DNA from: Gammaproteobacteria bacterium
Lineage (GTDB): Bacteria > Pseudomonadota > Gammaproteobacteria > SZUA-229
Direction of reading: 5' to 3'
Length of the DNA: 25,258 nucleotides
NCBI GenBank assembly: GCA_023136715.1
Contig: JAGLQT010000006.1
Span: forward strand, 1-25,258
Shown: one piece after another, positions 1 through 8,350 of the stretch
Numbering within the stretch: the first letter of the stretch is position 1
Layout of the letters: the number at the start of each line of letters is the position of its first letter
Notes under the pieces: generated by a model
Told to the model about the DNA's origin: nothing
The model's input: only the letters and a program-made list of their open reading frames with translations
Databases searched by the model: none
Position numbers and translations under genes: made by a program

Positions 1-1406
1 AGGAAGCGCATGAGGCGATTCGCCCCACTTCGGTAAAACACACACCCGAAGAACTGAAACAATATTTAAAACCCGATCAGCTCGCACTTTACGAACTCAT
101 CTGGAAACGTACCATGGCCTGTCAGATGATCCACGCCACGCTGGACACTGTCAGAGTCGATTTAGGTTGCGGCAATGGTAATATTTTCCGCGCCAACGGC
201 TCAACCATTCGCCACGCCGGTTTCATGGCGGTATACATGGAAGGCGCTGACGACAGCAAAGCCGATGATGACGAAAAATTATTACCCGAACTCACCGAAG
301 GCGAAAAGGTTAAGCTGCTGGAAATCAAAAACGGTCAACACTTTACCGAACCACCACCACGCTTCTCTGAAGCCAGCCTGGTTAAAACACTGGAAGAATT
401 CGGTATTGGCCGTCCATCGACTTATGCCAACATTATTTCAACACTGGTCAACCGAGGCTATGTTGAACTCGAAAGTCGCCGCTTCACACCAACCGACATC
501 GGCCGTATTGTTAATGGCTTTTTAACCGAACATTTCAGGCAGTACGTTGATTACGAATTCACCGCCAATCTCGAAGATGAACTTGATAACGTTTCTCTAG
601 GTGAAGAAGACTGGATTCCGTTACTGAGAAATTTCTGGACGCCGTTCAAAGAACAGTGTATCGACATAGACGAAAACGTCAGCCGCGCCGACGTTGCTCA
701 GTCTCGCCACATCGGCACCGACCCTAAAACACAAAAACCGATCAGCGTTCGCATGGGGCCTTATGGGCCGTTCGTACAAATCGGTGATAAAGACGACGAA
801 GAAAAACCTGCTTTTGCCAGTCTAAAACCCGGCATGAAAATGAACGAAATCACCATGGACAACTACGAAGCTTTATTCGTATTGCCACGTGAACTGGGTG
901 AGTCACCAGACGGTGAAAAAATCTCGACCAACTATGGTCGCTTCGGGCCTTACGTTAAATACGACAGTAAATTCGTTTCCATCAACAAGGCTTATCAAGA
1001 TCAGAATATCGACCCCTACAACATCACGCTTGAGCAGGCGATGGAACTGGTTGCGGCGAAAAAAGAATTTGATGCCAACAAATACATCAAGAGTTTTGAA
1101 GGCACCGACATCGAAGTACTGAACGGACGCTACGGCCCCTACATTACCGATGGTGAGAAAAACGCAAAAATACCCAAGGACAAAGAACCTAAAGATTTAA
1201 CTCAGGAAGAATGTGAAAAACTGCTGGCTGAAGCACCGGTTCGCAAAGGCCGTAAAAAGAAAGCGGCGAAGAAAAAAGTCGTGAAGAAGAAAGCCGCCAG
1301 GAAAAAGACCGTTAAAAAGAAAACCGCTAAGAAAAAAACGGTGAAGAAGAAAGCTGCACCAAAGAAAAAAGCGGGCGCAAAAAAGAAAACCGTTAAGAAG
1401 AAATAA
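1..1406 (+). CDS. topA: DNA topoisomerase I, 3' part (5' end outside window)
   Basis: Type IA topoisomerase, which relaxes negative supercoils by single-strand passage. The frame is open from base 3, well upstream of the first ATG at 114, so the gene enters from the left edge; 467 residues are visible. The first visible residues contain AHEAIRPTS, which in this family lies shortly after the active-site tyrosine (YMRTDS), so the catalytic Tyr is outside the window. FGIGRPSTYANII and a following helical segment complete the core. The C-terminal part has three GxYGPY-type repeats (MGPYGPFVQIG, YGRFGPYVKY, NGRYGPYITDG), the Toprim_Crpt type, and no CxxC zinc ribbons as in E. coli. It ends in about 50 residues of Lys/Ala/Thr/Val repeats resembling a histone-H1 tail. 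tsaC follows after 7 nt, so the two are probably cotranscribed. Confidence 0.95.
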   Translation, partial: EAHEAIRPTSVKHTPEELKQYLKPDQLALYELIWKRTMACQMIHATLDTVRVDLGCGNGNIFRANGSTIRHAGFMAVYMEGADDSKADDDEKLLPELTEGEKVKLLEIKNGQHFTEPPPRFSEASLVKTLEEFGIGRPSTYANIISTLVNRGYVELESRRFTPTDIGRIVNGFLTEHFRQYVDYEFTANLEDELDNVSLGEEDWIPLLRNFWTPFKEQCIDIDENVSRADVAQSRHIGTDPKTQKPISVRMGPYGPFVQIGDKDDEEKPAFASLKPGMKMNEITMDNYEALFVLPRELGESPDGEKISTNYGRFGPYVKYDSKFVSINKAYQDQNIDPYNITLEQAMELVAAKKEFDANKYIKSFEGTDIEVLNGRYGPYITDGEKNAKIPKDKEPKDLTQEECEKLLAEAPVRKGRKKKAAKKKVVKKKAARKKTVKKKTAKKKTVKKKAAPKKKAGAKKKTVKKK

Positions 1407-1413
1407 ATCATAA

Positions 1414-1968
1414 ATGGCGAGCCACTTTGCCATCAAGTATGCAGCCCACCAGATTCGCCATGGTGGGGTGATCATTTATCCCACTGATACGGTTTATGGT
1501 CTTGGCTGTGACCCCATGAATCTTGATGCTATCACTTATCTCAATCAGCTCAAGCGCAGAGAACCCGGCAAGGGTTTAATTCTACTCAGCCACACGCTGG
1601 CGCTTTTCGAAGATTATATTGAAACATTGACAGAGTCCGACCAGAAAAAAATATTGGAGACCAGCCAGCCGACCAGCTGGATTGTGAACGCAAAAGACTC
1701 CCTGCCTGACTGGCTCACCAATGAACAAAGAACCCTGGCAATACGCATCACCCAACATCCAGTGGTCACCGAACTCTGTCAGCAACTGGGGCACCCAATT
1801 GTTTCTACCAGCGCAAACCCTCGCGGCAAAAAAACCAGCCGTAACGCACTGGAAGTACATAAATATTTTCATGATAAAGTAGACGCTATATTAATCGATG
1901 ACCGCCATCTCAGCGGACAAGCATCAACTATAAAAAGATTAGAAAATCTTTCGACAATACGTCCTTAA
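1414..1968 (+). CDS. tsaC: Threonylcarbamoyl-AMP synthase (Sua5/YrdC/TsaC family)
   Basis: 184 residues, the normal size for the short TsaC/RimN form that lacks the Sua5 C-terminal domain. It makes threonylcarbamoyl-AMP from Thr, bicarbonate and ATP, the first step of t6A37 formation in ANN-decoding tRNAs. Visible family signatures are YPTDTVYGLGCD near the N-terminus, LKRREPGKGLILL (basic nucleotide-binding stretch) and IVSTSAN in the second half. The ATG at 1414 lies 7 nt after the topA stop with no clear Shine-Dalgarno, suggesting translational coupling. hemF follows 26 nt downstream; tsaC beside hemF and aroE is a recurrent gammaproteobacterial arrangement. YciO is a related alternative, but the length and neighbours favour TsaC. 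Confidence 0.9.
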   Translation: MASHFAIKYAAHQIRHGGVIIYPTDTVYGLGCDPMNLDAITYLNQLKRREPGKGLILLSHTLALFEDYIETLTESDQKKILETSQPTSWIVNAKDSLPDWLTNEQRTLAIRITQHPVVTELCQQLGHPIVSTSANPRGKKTSRNALEVHKYFHDKVDAILIDDRHLSGQASTIKRLENLSTIRP

Positions 1969-1994
1969 CAAAAAAACATAATATCGAGCCAAAC

Positions 1995-2915
1995 ATGTCA
2001 CAACCCGATACCCAAGCCGTAAAAGAATATTTACTCGGCCTGCAAAAAAGCATTTGCGATGGCCTTGCTAACGAAGACGGCAAAGCTGATTTCATTATTG
2101 ATGAATGGCAACGCGATAACGGTGGTGGTGGCGGTATTACCCGTGTACTTACTGATGGCGCTATATTTGAGCAGGCAGGTGTGAATTTTTCGCACGTCAC
2201 CGGTGGACAACTACCCGCTTCAGCAACAGCACATCGACCTGAACTTGCAGGCAGAGAATTTGAAGCCATGGGCGTGTCGTTGGTGATTCATCCGCGCAAT
2301 CCGATGATTCCAACCTCACACGCTAATGTGCGTTTCTTCATCGCCCGTAAAGAAGGAGCTGAACCGGTCTGGTGGTTTGGCGGCGGCTTTGACCTGACAC
2401 CTTACTATGGCAACAAGGAAGACTGCATTCACTGGCATCAAACTTCAGAGCAAGCCTGCAAACCCTTTGGCGATGACGCCTACCCAAAATATAAAAAATG
2501 GTGCGATGAATATTTTTATCTGAAACATCGTGACGAACAACGCGGCATCGGTGGCCTGTTCTTTGATGACTTAAACGAAGGTGGTTTTGATCGTTGTTTC
2601 GACTTCACCAAAAGCGTCGGCGACCATTACCTGAAAGCTTATTTACCTGTTGTAAAAAATAGAAAGAACGATGCTTATACCGAAGCACAACGCGAATTCC
2701 AGCTTTATCGTCGTGGACGTTATGTGGAGTTCAACCTGGTTTATGATCGCGGCACTTTATTTGGCCTGCAAACTGGCGGACGCACAGAATCGATATTGAT
2801 GTCACTGCCACCTGTTGTGCATTTCAAATACAACTGGAAACCTGATGAAGGCAGTACTGAAGCAGAGCTTTATGACTATTATCTGAAGCCCAAAGATTGG
2901 ATAAGCATTAAGTAA
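1995..2915 (+). CDS. hemF: Oxygen-dependent coproporphyrinogen III oxidase
   Basis: 306 residues, full length for aerobic HemF. It decarboxylates coproporphyrinogen III to protoporphyrinogen IX using O2, in the cytoplasm. Signatures include the glycine run GGGGGITRVL, HPRNPMIPTSHANVRFF, WWFGGGFDLTPYYG, GGLFFDDLNEGGFD, and YVEFNLVYDRGTLFGLQTGGR, the strongly conserved C-terminal block; it ends near PPVVHFKYNW. The ATG at 1995 matches the usual family start; I see no strong ribosome-binding site in the 26-nt gap after tsaC. The next gene is convergent with only 14 nt between stop codons. The oxygen-dependent form implies at least microaerobic growth, and hemB lies 2.8 kb away on the same strand. 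Confidence 0.97.
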   Translation: MSQPDTQAVKEYLLGLQKSICDGLANEDGKADFIIDEWQRDNGGGGGITRVLTDGAIFEQAGVNFSHVTGGQLPASATAHRPELAGREFEAMGVSLVIHPRNPMIPTSHANVRFFIARKEGAEPVWWFGGGFDLTPYYGNKEDCIHWHQTSEQACKPFGDDAYPKYKKWCDEYFYLKHRDEQRGIGGLFFDDLNEGGFDRCFDFTKSVGDHYLKAYLPVVKNRKNDAYTEAQREFQLYRRGRYVEFNLVYDRGTLFGLQTGGRTESILMSLPPVVHFKYNWKPDEGSTEAELYDYYLKPKDWISIK

Positions 2916-2929
2916 CATTACTCATGTAA

Positions 2930-5515
2930 TTATTTTTTACTCTTCATGGGCTGAACAGGAAGCCTGACCACATTACCGTGTGGCAGGAACTCTAGTGGCG
3001 GCGAAATGTAATTACCCTGAACACGATCAATACCGCAAACTTTCAGTATGCGCATCACTTCTGGACTTTCAACATATTCAGCCACCGTGGCTCTTGATAA
3101 TGAATGCACAACATCATTCATCGCGGTAACAATAGCGCGATCAATCGAACCCCTTGCCATATTTTTCACAAACTGCCCGTCAATTTTCACATAATCAGAA
3201 GGCAGACTCTTGAGCTGAGAGAATGAACAAAAACCGGAACCAAAATCATCCAGTGAGAATCGGCAACCAATTTCATTAAGCGTAGAGATAAATTGATTCG
3301 CCTGATTCATGTTTGCAATAGCACTGGTTTCCGTGATCTCAAACACCAGCACTTCAGGCGAAACATCATATTTATCAATCAATGATTTTATTTGATCAGC
3401 TGCCTCATCGTCGTCCAGCGTATTACCTGAAAGATTAATCGACAAACAAACTTTACCCTGCGGCTGACTAATGGCAACCAACGACTTTAATGCATTCTCG
3501 ATAACCCACATATCAATATCAACCATCATATTGAAACGCTCTGCTGTCGGGATAAACGAATCTGGCGCATATAGCTCACCATTTTCCGCCCGCATCCTAA
3601 TCAAAACCTCATAGCTGTATTTGCTCTTATTCATCTTTAGATACTGTTTCCACAACAATCCATTCTGAATAGGCAAATCACTCAGGTCTACATCGTTTAA
3701 ATCAAGAATAGGCTGAAAATATAATTCAAAATCATCATTATTCAGCGCTTCACGAAGGCGAGCCGACCATCCCAGCTCACTACCCATGACATTGCGTTCG
3801 TCATCGTTTTTATCGTACAAATGAGTTTGATTTCGTCCCATACGCTTTGCTATATTACAGGCAATATCCGAATTAGACAGAACATCACCAGCGGTTGTTA
3901 GGTCGCCCTCTATCATAGCGACACCGACACTGGCCTGCACATGATAAGACTTCTCTTCATGTGGAACACGTAACACTGACAGAGCCTCGCGACAACTATC
4001 TGCCAGACTCATCGCCAGACTCTCATCCACATTTTTCAAAATGATCGCGAACTCATCACCACCAATTCGTGCAACCACATCATTTCTTCTTAACTGCTTA
4101 ACCAGTGCGCCACTAATTTCAATCAGCAATTTATCACCGGCGTCATGACCGACTGTATCATTCACATATTTGAAGCGATCCAGGTCCAGATACACGACTG
4201 CACTGCCTATAGCACTGCGCTGCACGTGGCGAATTTCTTCTTCCAGTTGAGCTTCCAGATAACGGCGGTTATAAACTTCAGTTAAATGATCGTGAGTCGC
4301 CTGCCAACGCAAACGTTCCTCTAACATTTTTTGATTGGAAATATCACGGAAGGCAACCACTGAGCCTTCCTGCTTGCCATGAATATTGAGCGGGTACAAC
4401 GTACATTCAACTGGAATAACTTTACCCGATTGATGCTGAAAACGCGTTTCCCAGCTTCGCAATACCTGTTTATTTTCATAAGCTTTACGGAGCTGATCAT
4501 CTTCAACCGAAAATTCATCTTCCTGAAAATGAAAAACTTCACAGGCATCTTTACCTATCGGGCTATCGGATTCATCCATCCCCAGAAGTGTATGCGTCGC
4601 AGGGTTGGCAAAAGTAACCTTGCCTTCATTATCAACGCCATAAACACCTTCACCCACCGATTCAAGAATAGCTGCCAGGCCCTCTCGTTGTTTTTCAATG
4701 GAACGCTGAATTTCAATAAAGCGACTCATGGCTGCGACACGCGCCAAAAATAATTCTTCCGCTTCATTTTTAAAGAAACATTCAATAGCCCCAGCATTTA
4801 AACAATCACGAATCGCTGAATCCAGATAAGTGCCTGTGATTACTGCTGTGCGAATTCTTTCAGTTCGAGGATCATCACGTAGTTTCTGGCAAAGCACATA
4901 ACCATTCTCGTCAGGCATAAAATAATCGACAATGGCGATATCAAATGCCTGTTCCTGTGCTAAATCATAAGCCTGTTGCACTGAATTTGCGGTTTCCACC
5001 TGGTAACCATTTTTTCTTAACAGACGGCTGTAGTAGACCACAATACTTCTTGAATCATCCACAAACAGTACCCGTGTGGGCTCTGAGGTATGCGAGAAAC
5101 AATGCATCTCATCACCTGGATATTCATCTGTCTCCAGCATGGATTGCAGTGACACTACCGCTTCCTGATAATTTTCCCACGGCACCATCGCTGAATTTGG
5201 CCGTGCGCTCGTCCAGTTCAGCAGATTCAAATCAACATCATTGGAAAGTAGAATCACAGGGAGTTCGCTGTAGGGTTCACGATCAAACACCACCAGCAAT
5301 TGCGCTGATTCACTCTGATGTTTGTAATTGGGCATACCCACAATCACACCGTGTAGATTCTGGCTGGCTTGCTGCAATAATTCGGTGGCGGCCTGGAATG
5401 AGTCAGCGACTAGCAGTTCAAATCCCTGCTTTTCAATCAGCTTACTCAGGATATAGCGAAGGGTAGCCGATTCCTCGACTATCAATATTCTCTGCACAAC
5501 AGCAGAATCTGTCAT
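2930..5515 (-). CDS. REC-REC-PAS-GGDEF-EAL c-di-GMP signalling protein
   Basis: 861 residues from the ATG at 5515, which has GAGGAA seven bases upstream; an in-frame start 17 codons further up lacks this. A cytoplasmic bifunctional-type c-di-GMP regulator. Order: receiver-like domain about 8-127 with EE in place of the acidic pair and Gly60 where the phosphoacceptor Asp should be (degenerate); a second receiver 147-268 with D153/D154, D197 and K249 (apparently functional); PAS about 278-395; GGDEF domain about 400-570 with intact GGDEF at 485-489 and an RxxD inhibitory site at 476-479; EAL domain about 590-850. EAL catalytic residues appear present: E636 (as EVL), N694, E726, D756/D757, K777, E813, Q833. 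About 25 extra residues lie between the QPI strand and the EVL motif. No membrane segments, so it should answer to a partner histidine kinase not encoded here. Net activity cannot be predicted. Confidence 0.93.
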   Translation of the reverse strand: MTDSAVVQRILIVEESATLRYILSKLIEKQGFELLVADSFQAATELLQQASQNLHGVIVGMPNYKHQSESAQLLVVFDREPYSELPVILLSNDVDLNLLNWTSARPNSAMVPWENYQEAVVSLQSMLETDEYPGDEMHCFSHTSEPTRVLFVDDSRSIVVYYSRLLRKNGYQVETANSVQQAYDLAQEQAFDIAIVDYFMPDENGYVLCQKLRDDPRTERIRTAVITGTYLDSAIRDCLNAGAIECFFKNEAEELFLARVAAMSRFIEIQRSIEKQREGLAAILESVGEGVYGVDNEGKVTFANPATHTLLGMDESDSPIGKDACEVFHFQEDEFSVEDDQLRKAYENKQVLRSWETRFQHQSGKVIPVECTLYPLNIHGKQEGSVVAFRDISNQKMLEERLRWQATHDHLTEVYNRRYLEAQLEEEIRHVQRSAIGSAVVYLDLDRFKYVNDTVGHDAGDKLLIEISGALVKQLRRNDVVARIGGDEFAIILKNVDESLAMSLADSCREALSVLRVPHEEKSYHVQASVGVAMIEGDLTTAGDVLSNSDIACNIAKRMGRNQTHLYDKNDDERNVMGSELGWSARLREALNNDDFELYFQPILDLNDVDLSDLPIQNGLLWKQYLKMNKSKYSYEVLIRMRAENGELYAPDSFIPTAERFNMMVDIDMWVIENALKSLVAISQPQGKVCLSINLSGNTLDDDEAADQIKSLIDKYDVSPEVLVFEITETSAIANMNQANQFISTLNEIGCRFSLDDFGSGFCSFSQLKSLPSDYVKIDGQFVKNMARGSIDRAIVTAMNDVVHSLSRATVAEYVESPEVMRILKVCGIDRVQGNYISPPLEFLPHGNVVRLPVQPMKSKK

Positions 5516-5720
5516 CGCTATTTCCTCACTGGGACAGTTACCCCTAAGCGCAAGATATAAAATCAAAACGCCCTAATACAACTATCATTTAGGGGGACCA
5601 GAAAAAACCTGTTCTATCTATATAGACAAATCCCATGACATTTTCAGGTTTTAAAGCAAAATTCCTTGCGCATTATTCAGTATCTACGGAACCAGGAGAG
5701 ATGCCAGATATTTATTAGGC

Positions 5721-5729
5721 TGATACAAT
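5721..5729 (+). promoter_or_regulatory. Candidate extended -10 promoter for hemB-aroE
   Basis: TGATACAAT fits the extended -10 pattern TG-n-TATAAT with one mismatch in the hexamer. It would start transcription near 5736 and leave a leader of about 26 nt containing the GGAG site of hemB. I see no convincing -35 hexamer, which is tolerated for extended -10 promoters. Motif match only. Confidence 0.4.
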
Positions 5730-5761
5730 AGCCGCCAACCGATTGGATTGTGGAGATCATC

Positions 5762-6763
5762 ATGTCAAAAGCCGATATTTTTCAAAGCATTCGTATGCGT
5801 AGAATGCGCCGTGATGAGTTCTCACGTCGATTAATGCGTGAACACCATATTCACAGCGATGACCTGATCTACCCGATGTTCGTGATTGAAGGTACGAATC
5901 AGCGCGAGGCCGTGGCCTCCATGCCCGGTGTTGAACGTGTCAGCATCGACCAGCTGCTATTAGAAGCCGAACAGTGCATCAAACTGAGTATTCCAGCCAT
6001 CGCCCTGTTCCCGGTCGTTGGTAGTGACAAAAAGTCGGATAGCGCGGAAGAAGCCTTCAATCCAGAAGGCCTGGCACAGCAGGCTGTTCGTTTATTAAAA
6101 GAAAAATTTCCCGATCTCGGCGTAATTACCGATATCGCGCTCGACCCGTTCACCAGCCACGGACAAGACGGCCTGATCGACGATAGCGGTTACGTACTCA
6201 ATGACGAAACTATTGAAGTACTGGTTAAACAGGCCCTGTCTCACGCCGAAGCTGGTGCCGATGTCGTCGCACCTTCAGATATGATGGATGGCCGCGTTGG
6301 TGCCATCCGCGATGCGCTGGAAGATGCCGGCTACATTCATACCCGTATCCTCGCTTATGCCGCCAAATACGCCTCCAGTTTTTACGGCCCCTTCCGCGAT
6401 GCCGTTGGCTCCTCGGCCAACCTTGGCAGTGGCAACAAATACAGCTACCAGATGGATCCTGCCAACTCTGACGAAGCCATCCGCGAAGTCGCCCTCGATC
6501 TGGAAGAAGGCGCCGACATGGTCATGGTCAAACCTGGTATGCCCTATCTGGACATTGTTCGTCGCATCAAAGATGAATTTGGTGCCCCGACTTTCGTATA
6601 TCAGGTCAGCGGCGAATACGCCATGCTCAAGGCCGCCTCACAGAACGGTTGGCTGGACGAAAAGGCCGTAGTCATGGAAAGCCTGCTGTCGATGAAACGT
6701 GCGGGTGCCGATGGCATTCTGACTTACTACGCCAAAGATGTGGCTCAGTGGCTGGCTGAATAG
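5762..6763 (+). CDS. hemB: Delta-aminolevulinic acid dehydratase (porphobilinogen synthase)
   Basis: 333 residues from the ATG at 5762, chosen because GGAG lies 6 bases upstream; an in-frame GTG at 5750 overlaps that site and is unlikely. HemB condenses two 5-aminolevulinate molecules to porphobilinogen in the cytoplasm. The Schiff-base lysines are visible as K202 (YAAKYASSFYGPFRDA) and K257 (MVMVKPGMPYLDIV). The metal-site segment at 126-137 reads ALDPFTSHGQDG with no cysteines, which in this family marks the Mg-dependent (Pseudomonas-like) class rather than the zinc-cysteine class. VVAPSDMMDGRVGAIR and the C-terminal AGADGILTYYAK are also conserved. The stop codon shares its last base with the aroE start (TAGTG), so the two are one transcript. 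A candidate extended -10 lies 33 nt upstream. Confidence 0.97.
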   Translation: MSKADIFQSIRMRRMRRDEFSRRLMREHHIHSDDLIYPMFVIEGTNQREAVASMPGVERVSIDQLLLEAEQCIKLSIPAIALFPVVGSDKKSDSAEEAFNPEGLAQQAVRLLKEKFPDLGVITDIALDPFTSHGQDGLIDDSGYVLNDETIEVLVKQALSHAEAGADVVAPSDMMDGRVGAIRDALEDAGYIHTRILAYAAKYASSFYGPFRDAVGSSANLGSGNKYSYQMDPANSDEAIREVALDLEEGADMVMVKPGMPYLDIVRRIKDEFGAPTFVYQVSGEYAMLKAASQNGWLDEKAVVMESLLSMKRAGADGILTYYAKDVAQWLAE

Positions 6764-7599
6764 TGTCTGAAAGCAAAATCGATCATTACGCCGTTTTTGG
6801 CAACCCGATCAGCCACAGTAAATCACCTCAAATTCATACCCTGTTCGCGCAACAAACCGGACAGATACTGATTTACACCGCCGAACTCGCGGAAGTGGAT
6901 AACTTTGAAGAAGCCGTTAACGCCTTTGTTGCCAACAACGGCAAAGGCATCAACATCACCGTGCCATTCAAACAGCAGGCCTGGCAACTTGCGGCTCAAA
7001 GAAGTTCACGCGCCGAAAGAGCGGGAGCAGTGAACACCATCATCGTAAAACAGGGCGGCAGCTATTTTGGTGAAAACACCGACGGCGTTGGACTGGCTCG
7101 AGACCTCAGCAATAACCATCAAATAGAATTAAAACAAAAGAAGATTTTAATTCTGGGCGCAGGCGGCGCAGTTCGTGGTGTCATTGAACCCATCATGGAA
7201 AAAAATCCTGCCGAGCTGGTAATTGCCAATCGCACAGTAGAAAAAGCCATACAACTGGCCGAAGATTTTTCTGATCTGGGCGATATCATAGGCTGTGGTT
7301 TTGATGCACTCGAAGACCAGTCATTTGATATTGTTATCAACGGCACCTCCGCCAGCCTTCAGGGTGATCTGCCGCCTTTGCCCGATGCACTATTCAATGA
7401 CAACGCCTGTGCTTATGACATGATGTACAGCGAAAAACCGACAGTGTTTATGGAATGGGCAAGCCAGCACGGCGCAGAAAATGTTTTTGATGGTTTGGGT
7501 ATGCTAGTTGAACAGGCAGCGGAATCGTTCAATTTATGGCGGGGAGTTCAGCCAGAGACTCAGCCTGTTATTGACGCGATAAGAAATTCGCTTAAATAA
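6763..7599 (+). CDS. aroE: Shikimate 5-dehydrogenase
   Basis: 278 residues, the usual AroE length. Reduces 3-dehydroshikimate to shikimate with NADPH in the chorismate pathway. Visible motifs: FGNPISHSKSP (shikimate-binding serines) at the N-terminus, GINITVPFKQQAW with the catalytic Lys, ENTDGVGL, the nucleotide-binding GAGGAVRGV, ANRTVEKA (the NADP phosphate-binding NRT motif), NGTSASLQGDLPPLP and the C-terminal GLGMLVEQAAESF. It starts with GTG at 6763, overlapping the hemB stop by one base; no upstream alternative fits, and the protein begins as the family does. Convergent with the next gene, 7 nt between stops. aroE usually follows hemF directly in relatives; here it is coupled to hemB instead. 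Confidence 0.96.
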   Translation: MSESKIDHYAVFGNPISHSKSPQIHTLFAQQTGQILIYTAELAEVDNFEEAVNAFVANNGKGINITVPFKQQAWQLAAQRSSRAERAGAVNTIIVKQGGSYFGENTDGVGLARDLSNNHQIELKQKKILILGAGGAVRGVIEPIMEKNPAELVIANRTVEKAIQLAEDFSDLGDIIGCGFDALEDQSFDIVINGTSASLQGDLPPLPDALFNDNACAYDMMYSEKPTVFMEWASQHGAENVFDGLGMLVEQAAESFNLWRGVQPETQPVIDAIRNSLK

Positions 7600-7606
7600 A
7601 TCTGTG

Positions 7607-8350
7607 TTATTTTATTTTTCTGTATATATCTCTCAATAACGACTTTTCTTCTTCGTCCTTACTGATGGTTCCTTTCAGTACGATATAAGACAATTCTTTT
7701 ACTTCCTCCAGGCTCATATTCCTGGCAGGAAGGATGTCTCGAAATTCATGCCAGCGTATTCCTTTTTCTTTTAAAACAAGCTGGTAAGAGTAGTTATTTT
7801 CTTCTCCATATATTCTTATTGAATGATGCTTGTACTTACAACTTAGATATTTCTTGCCTTTTTTAGTGAACCCATTTTCCCAGTCTGAACCATGAACAAA
7901 TTTACTGATGTTTTTATACAAGGTAATAATATGGCTGCTTAGTAATCTGTCTTTTTTGGTTAGATGTTGAACACAGGTACTACCAACAACTTTATAACCC
8001 CAGCCAGGGTGATAAGTTAAATGTGCATATCTTATCTCATGCCCACAGTTTTTCCGTTCACAAATGCCATCTGCCTCACCCAGATCTTCAATCAAAATTA
8101 AAGTCCAGCCCCGATCAGGTGCAATCAGCTTATGCCCTCTTGCATGGCAGCCCTTGCACAAGGTCCTGCAATCACTCAGCGAATACTCCCATGGCGGCTT
8201 ATCTTTTACATATATTTCATGATGAACCTGGAGAACCACTTCTGACTCCCCTCTTTTGCAGCGCAGGCATTTATAACCATCTCTTTGCTTCACCCTTGCA
8301 GAAAAGTCATACCATTTTTTATTCGTATATAGTTTTCTTGCTTTATCCAT
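7607..8350 (-). CDS. HNH-type endonuclease-like protein with a second zinc motif
   Basis: 247 residues, not assigned to a named family. Residues about 8-70 look like an HNH nuclease core: KKWYDFSARVKQRDGYKC, then a CxxC at C28/C31, the metal/catalytic HH at 43-44 (LQVHHEIY) and a second CxxC with His (C65, C68, H69). A separate cysteine set follows: C97 and C102 (CERKNCG), a histidine-containing HLTYHPGWGYKVVG stretch, then C126 and H129, suggesting a second zinc-binding fold. The C-terminal 110 residues are Lys/Glu-rich and have no motif I recognise. No signal peptide or membrane helix. The base composition is clearly AT-richer than aroE (one sampled 60-base row has 21 G+C). It adjoins a toxin-antitoxin remnant, consistent with acquired accessory DNA. 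Defence, mobile-element or repair roles are all possible; nuclease activity is inferred from motifs only. Confidence 0.72.
   Translation of the reverse strand: MDKARKLYTNKKWYDFSARVKQRDGYKCLRCKRGESEVVLQVHHEIYVKDKPPWEYSLSDCRTLCKGCHARGHKLIAPDRGWTLILIEDLGEADGICERKNCGHEIRYAHLTYHPGWGYKVVGSTCVQHLTKKDRLLSSHIITLYKNISKFVHGSDWENGFTKKGKKYLSCKYKHHSIRIYGEENNYSYQLVLKEKGIRWHEFRDILPARNMSLEEVKELSYIVLKGTISKDEEEKSLLRDIYRKIK

Noticed and set aside
1202..1475. Two minus-strand open frames with Phe/Leu-rich, membrane-like translations
   Set aside because: They are the antisense of the lysine-codon repeats of the topA tail, which always reads as Phe/Leu.
2917..2938. ATTAC-TCAT-GTAAT hairpin followed by six T after hemF
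   Set aside because: The stem is only five A/T-rich pairs, and the T-run lies inside the last codons of the opposing gene; too weak to call a terminator.
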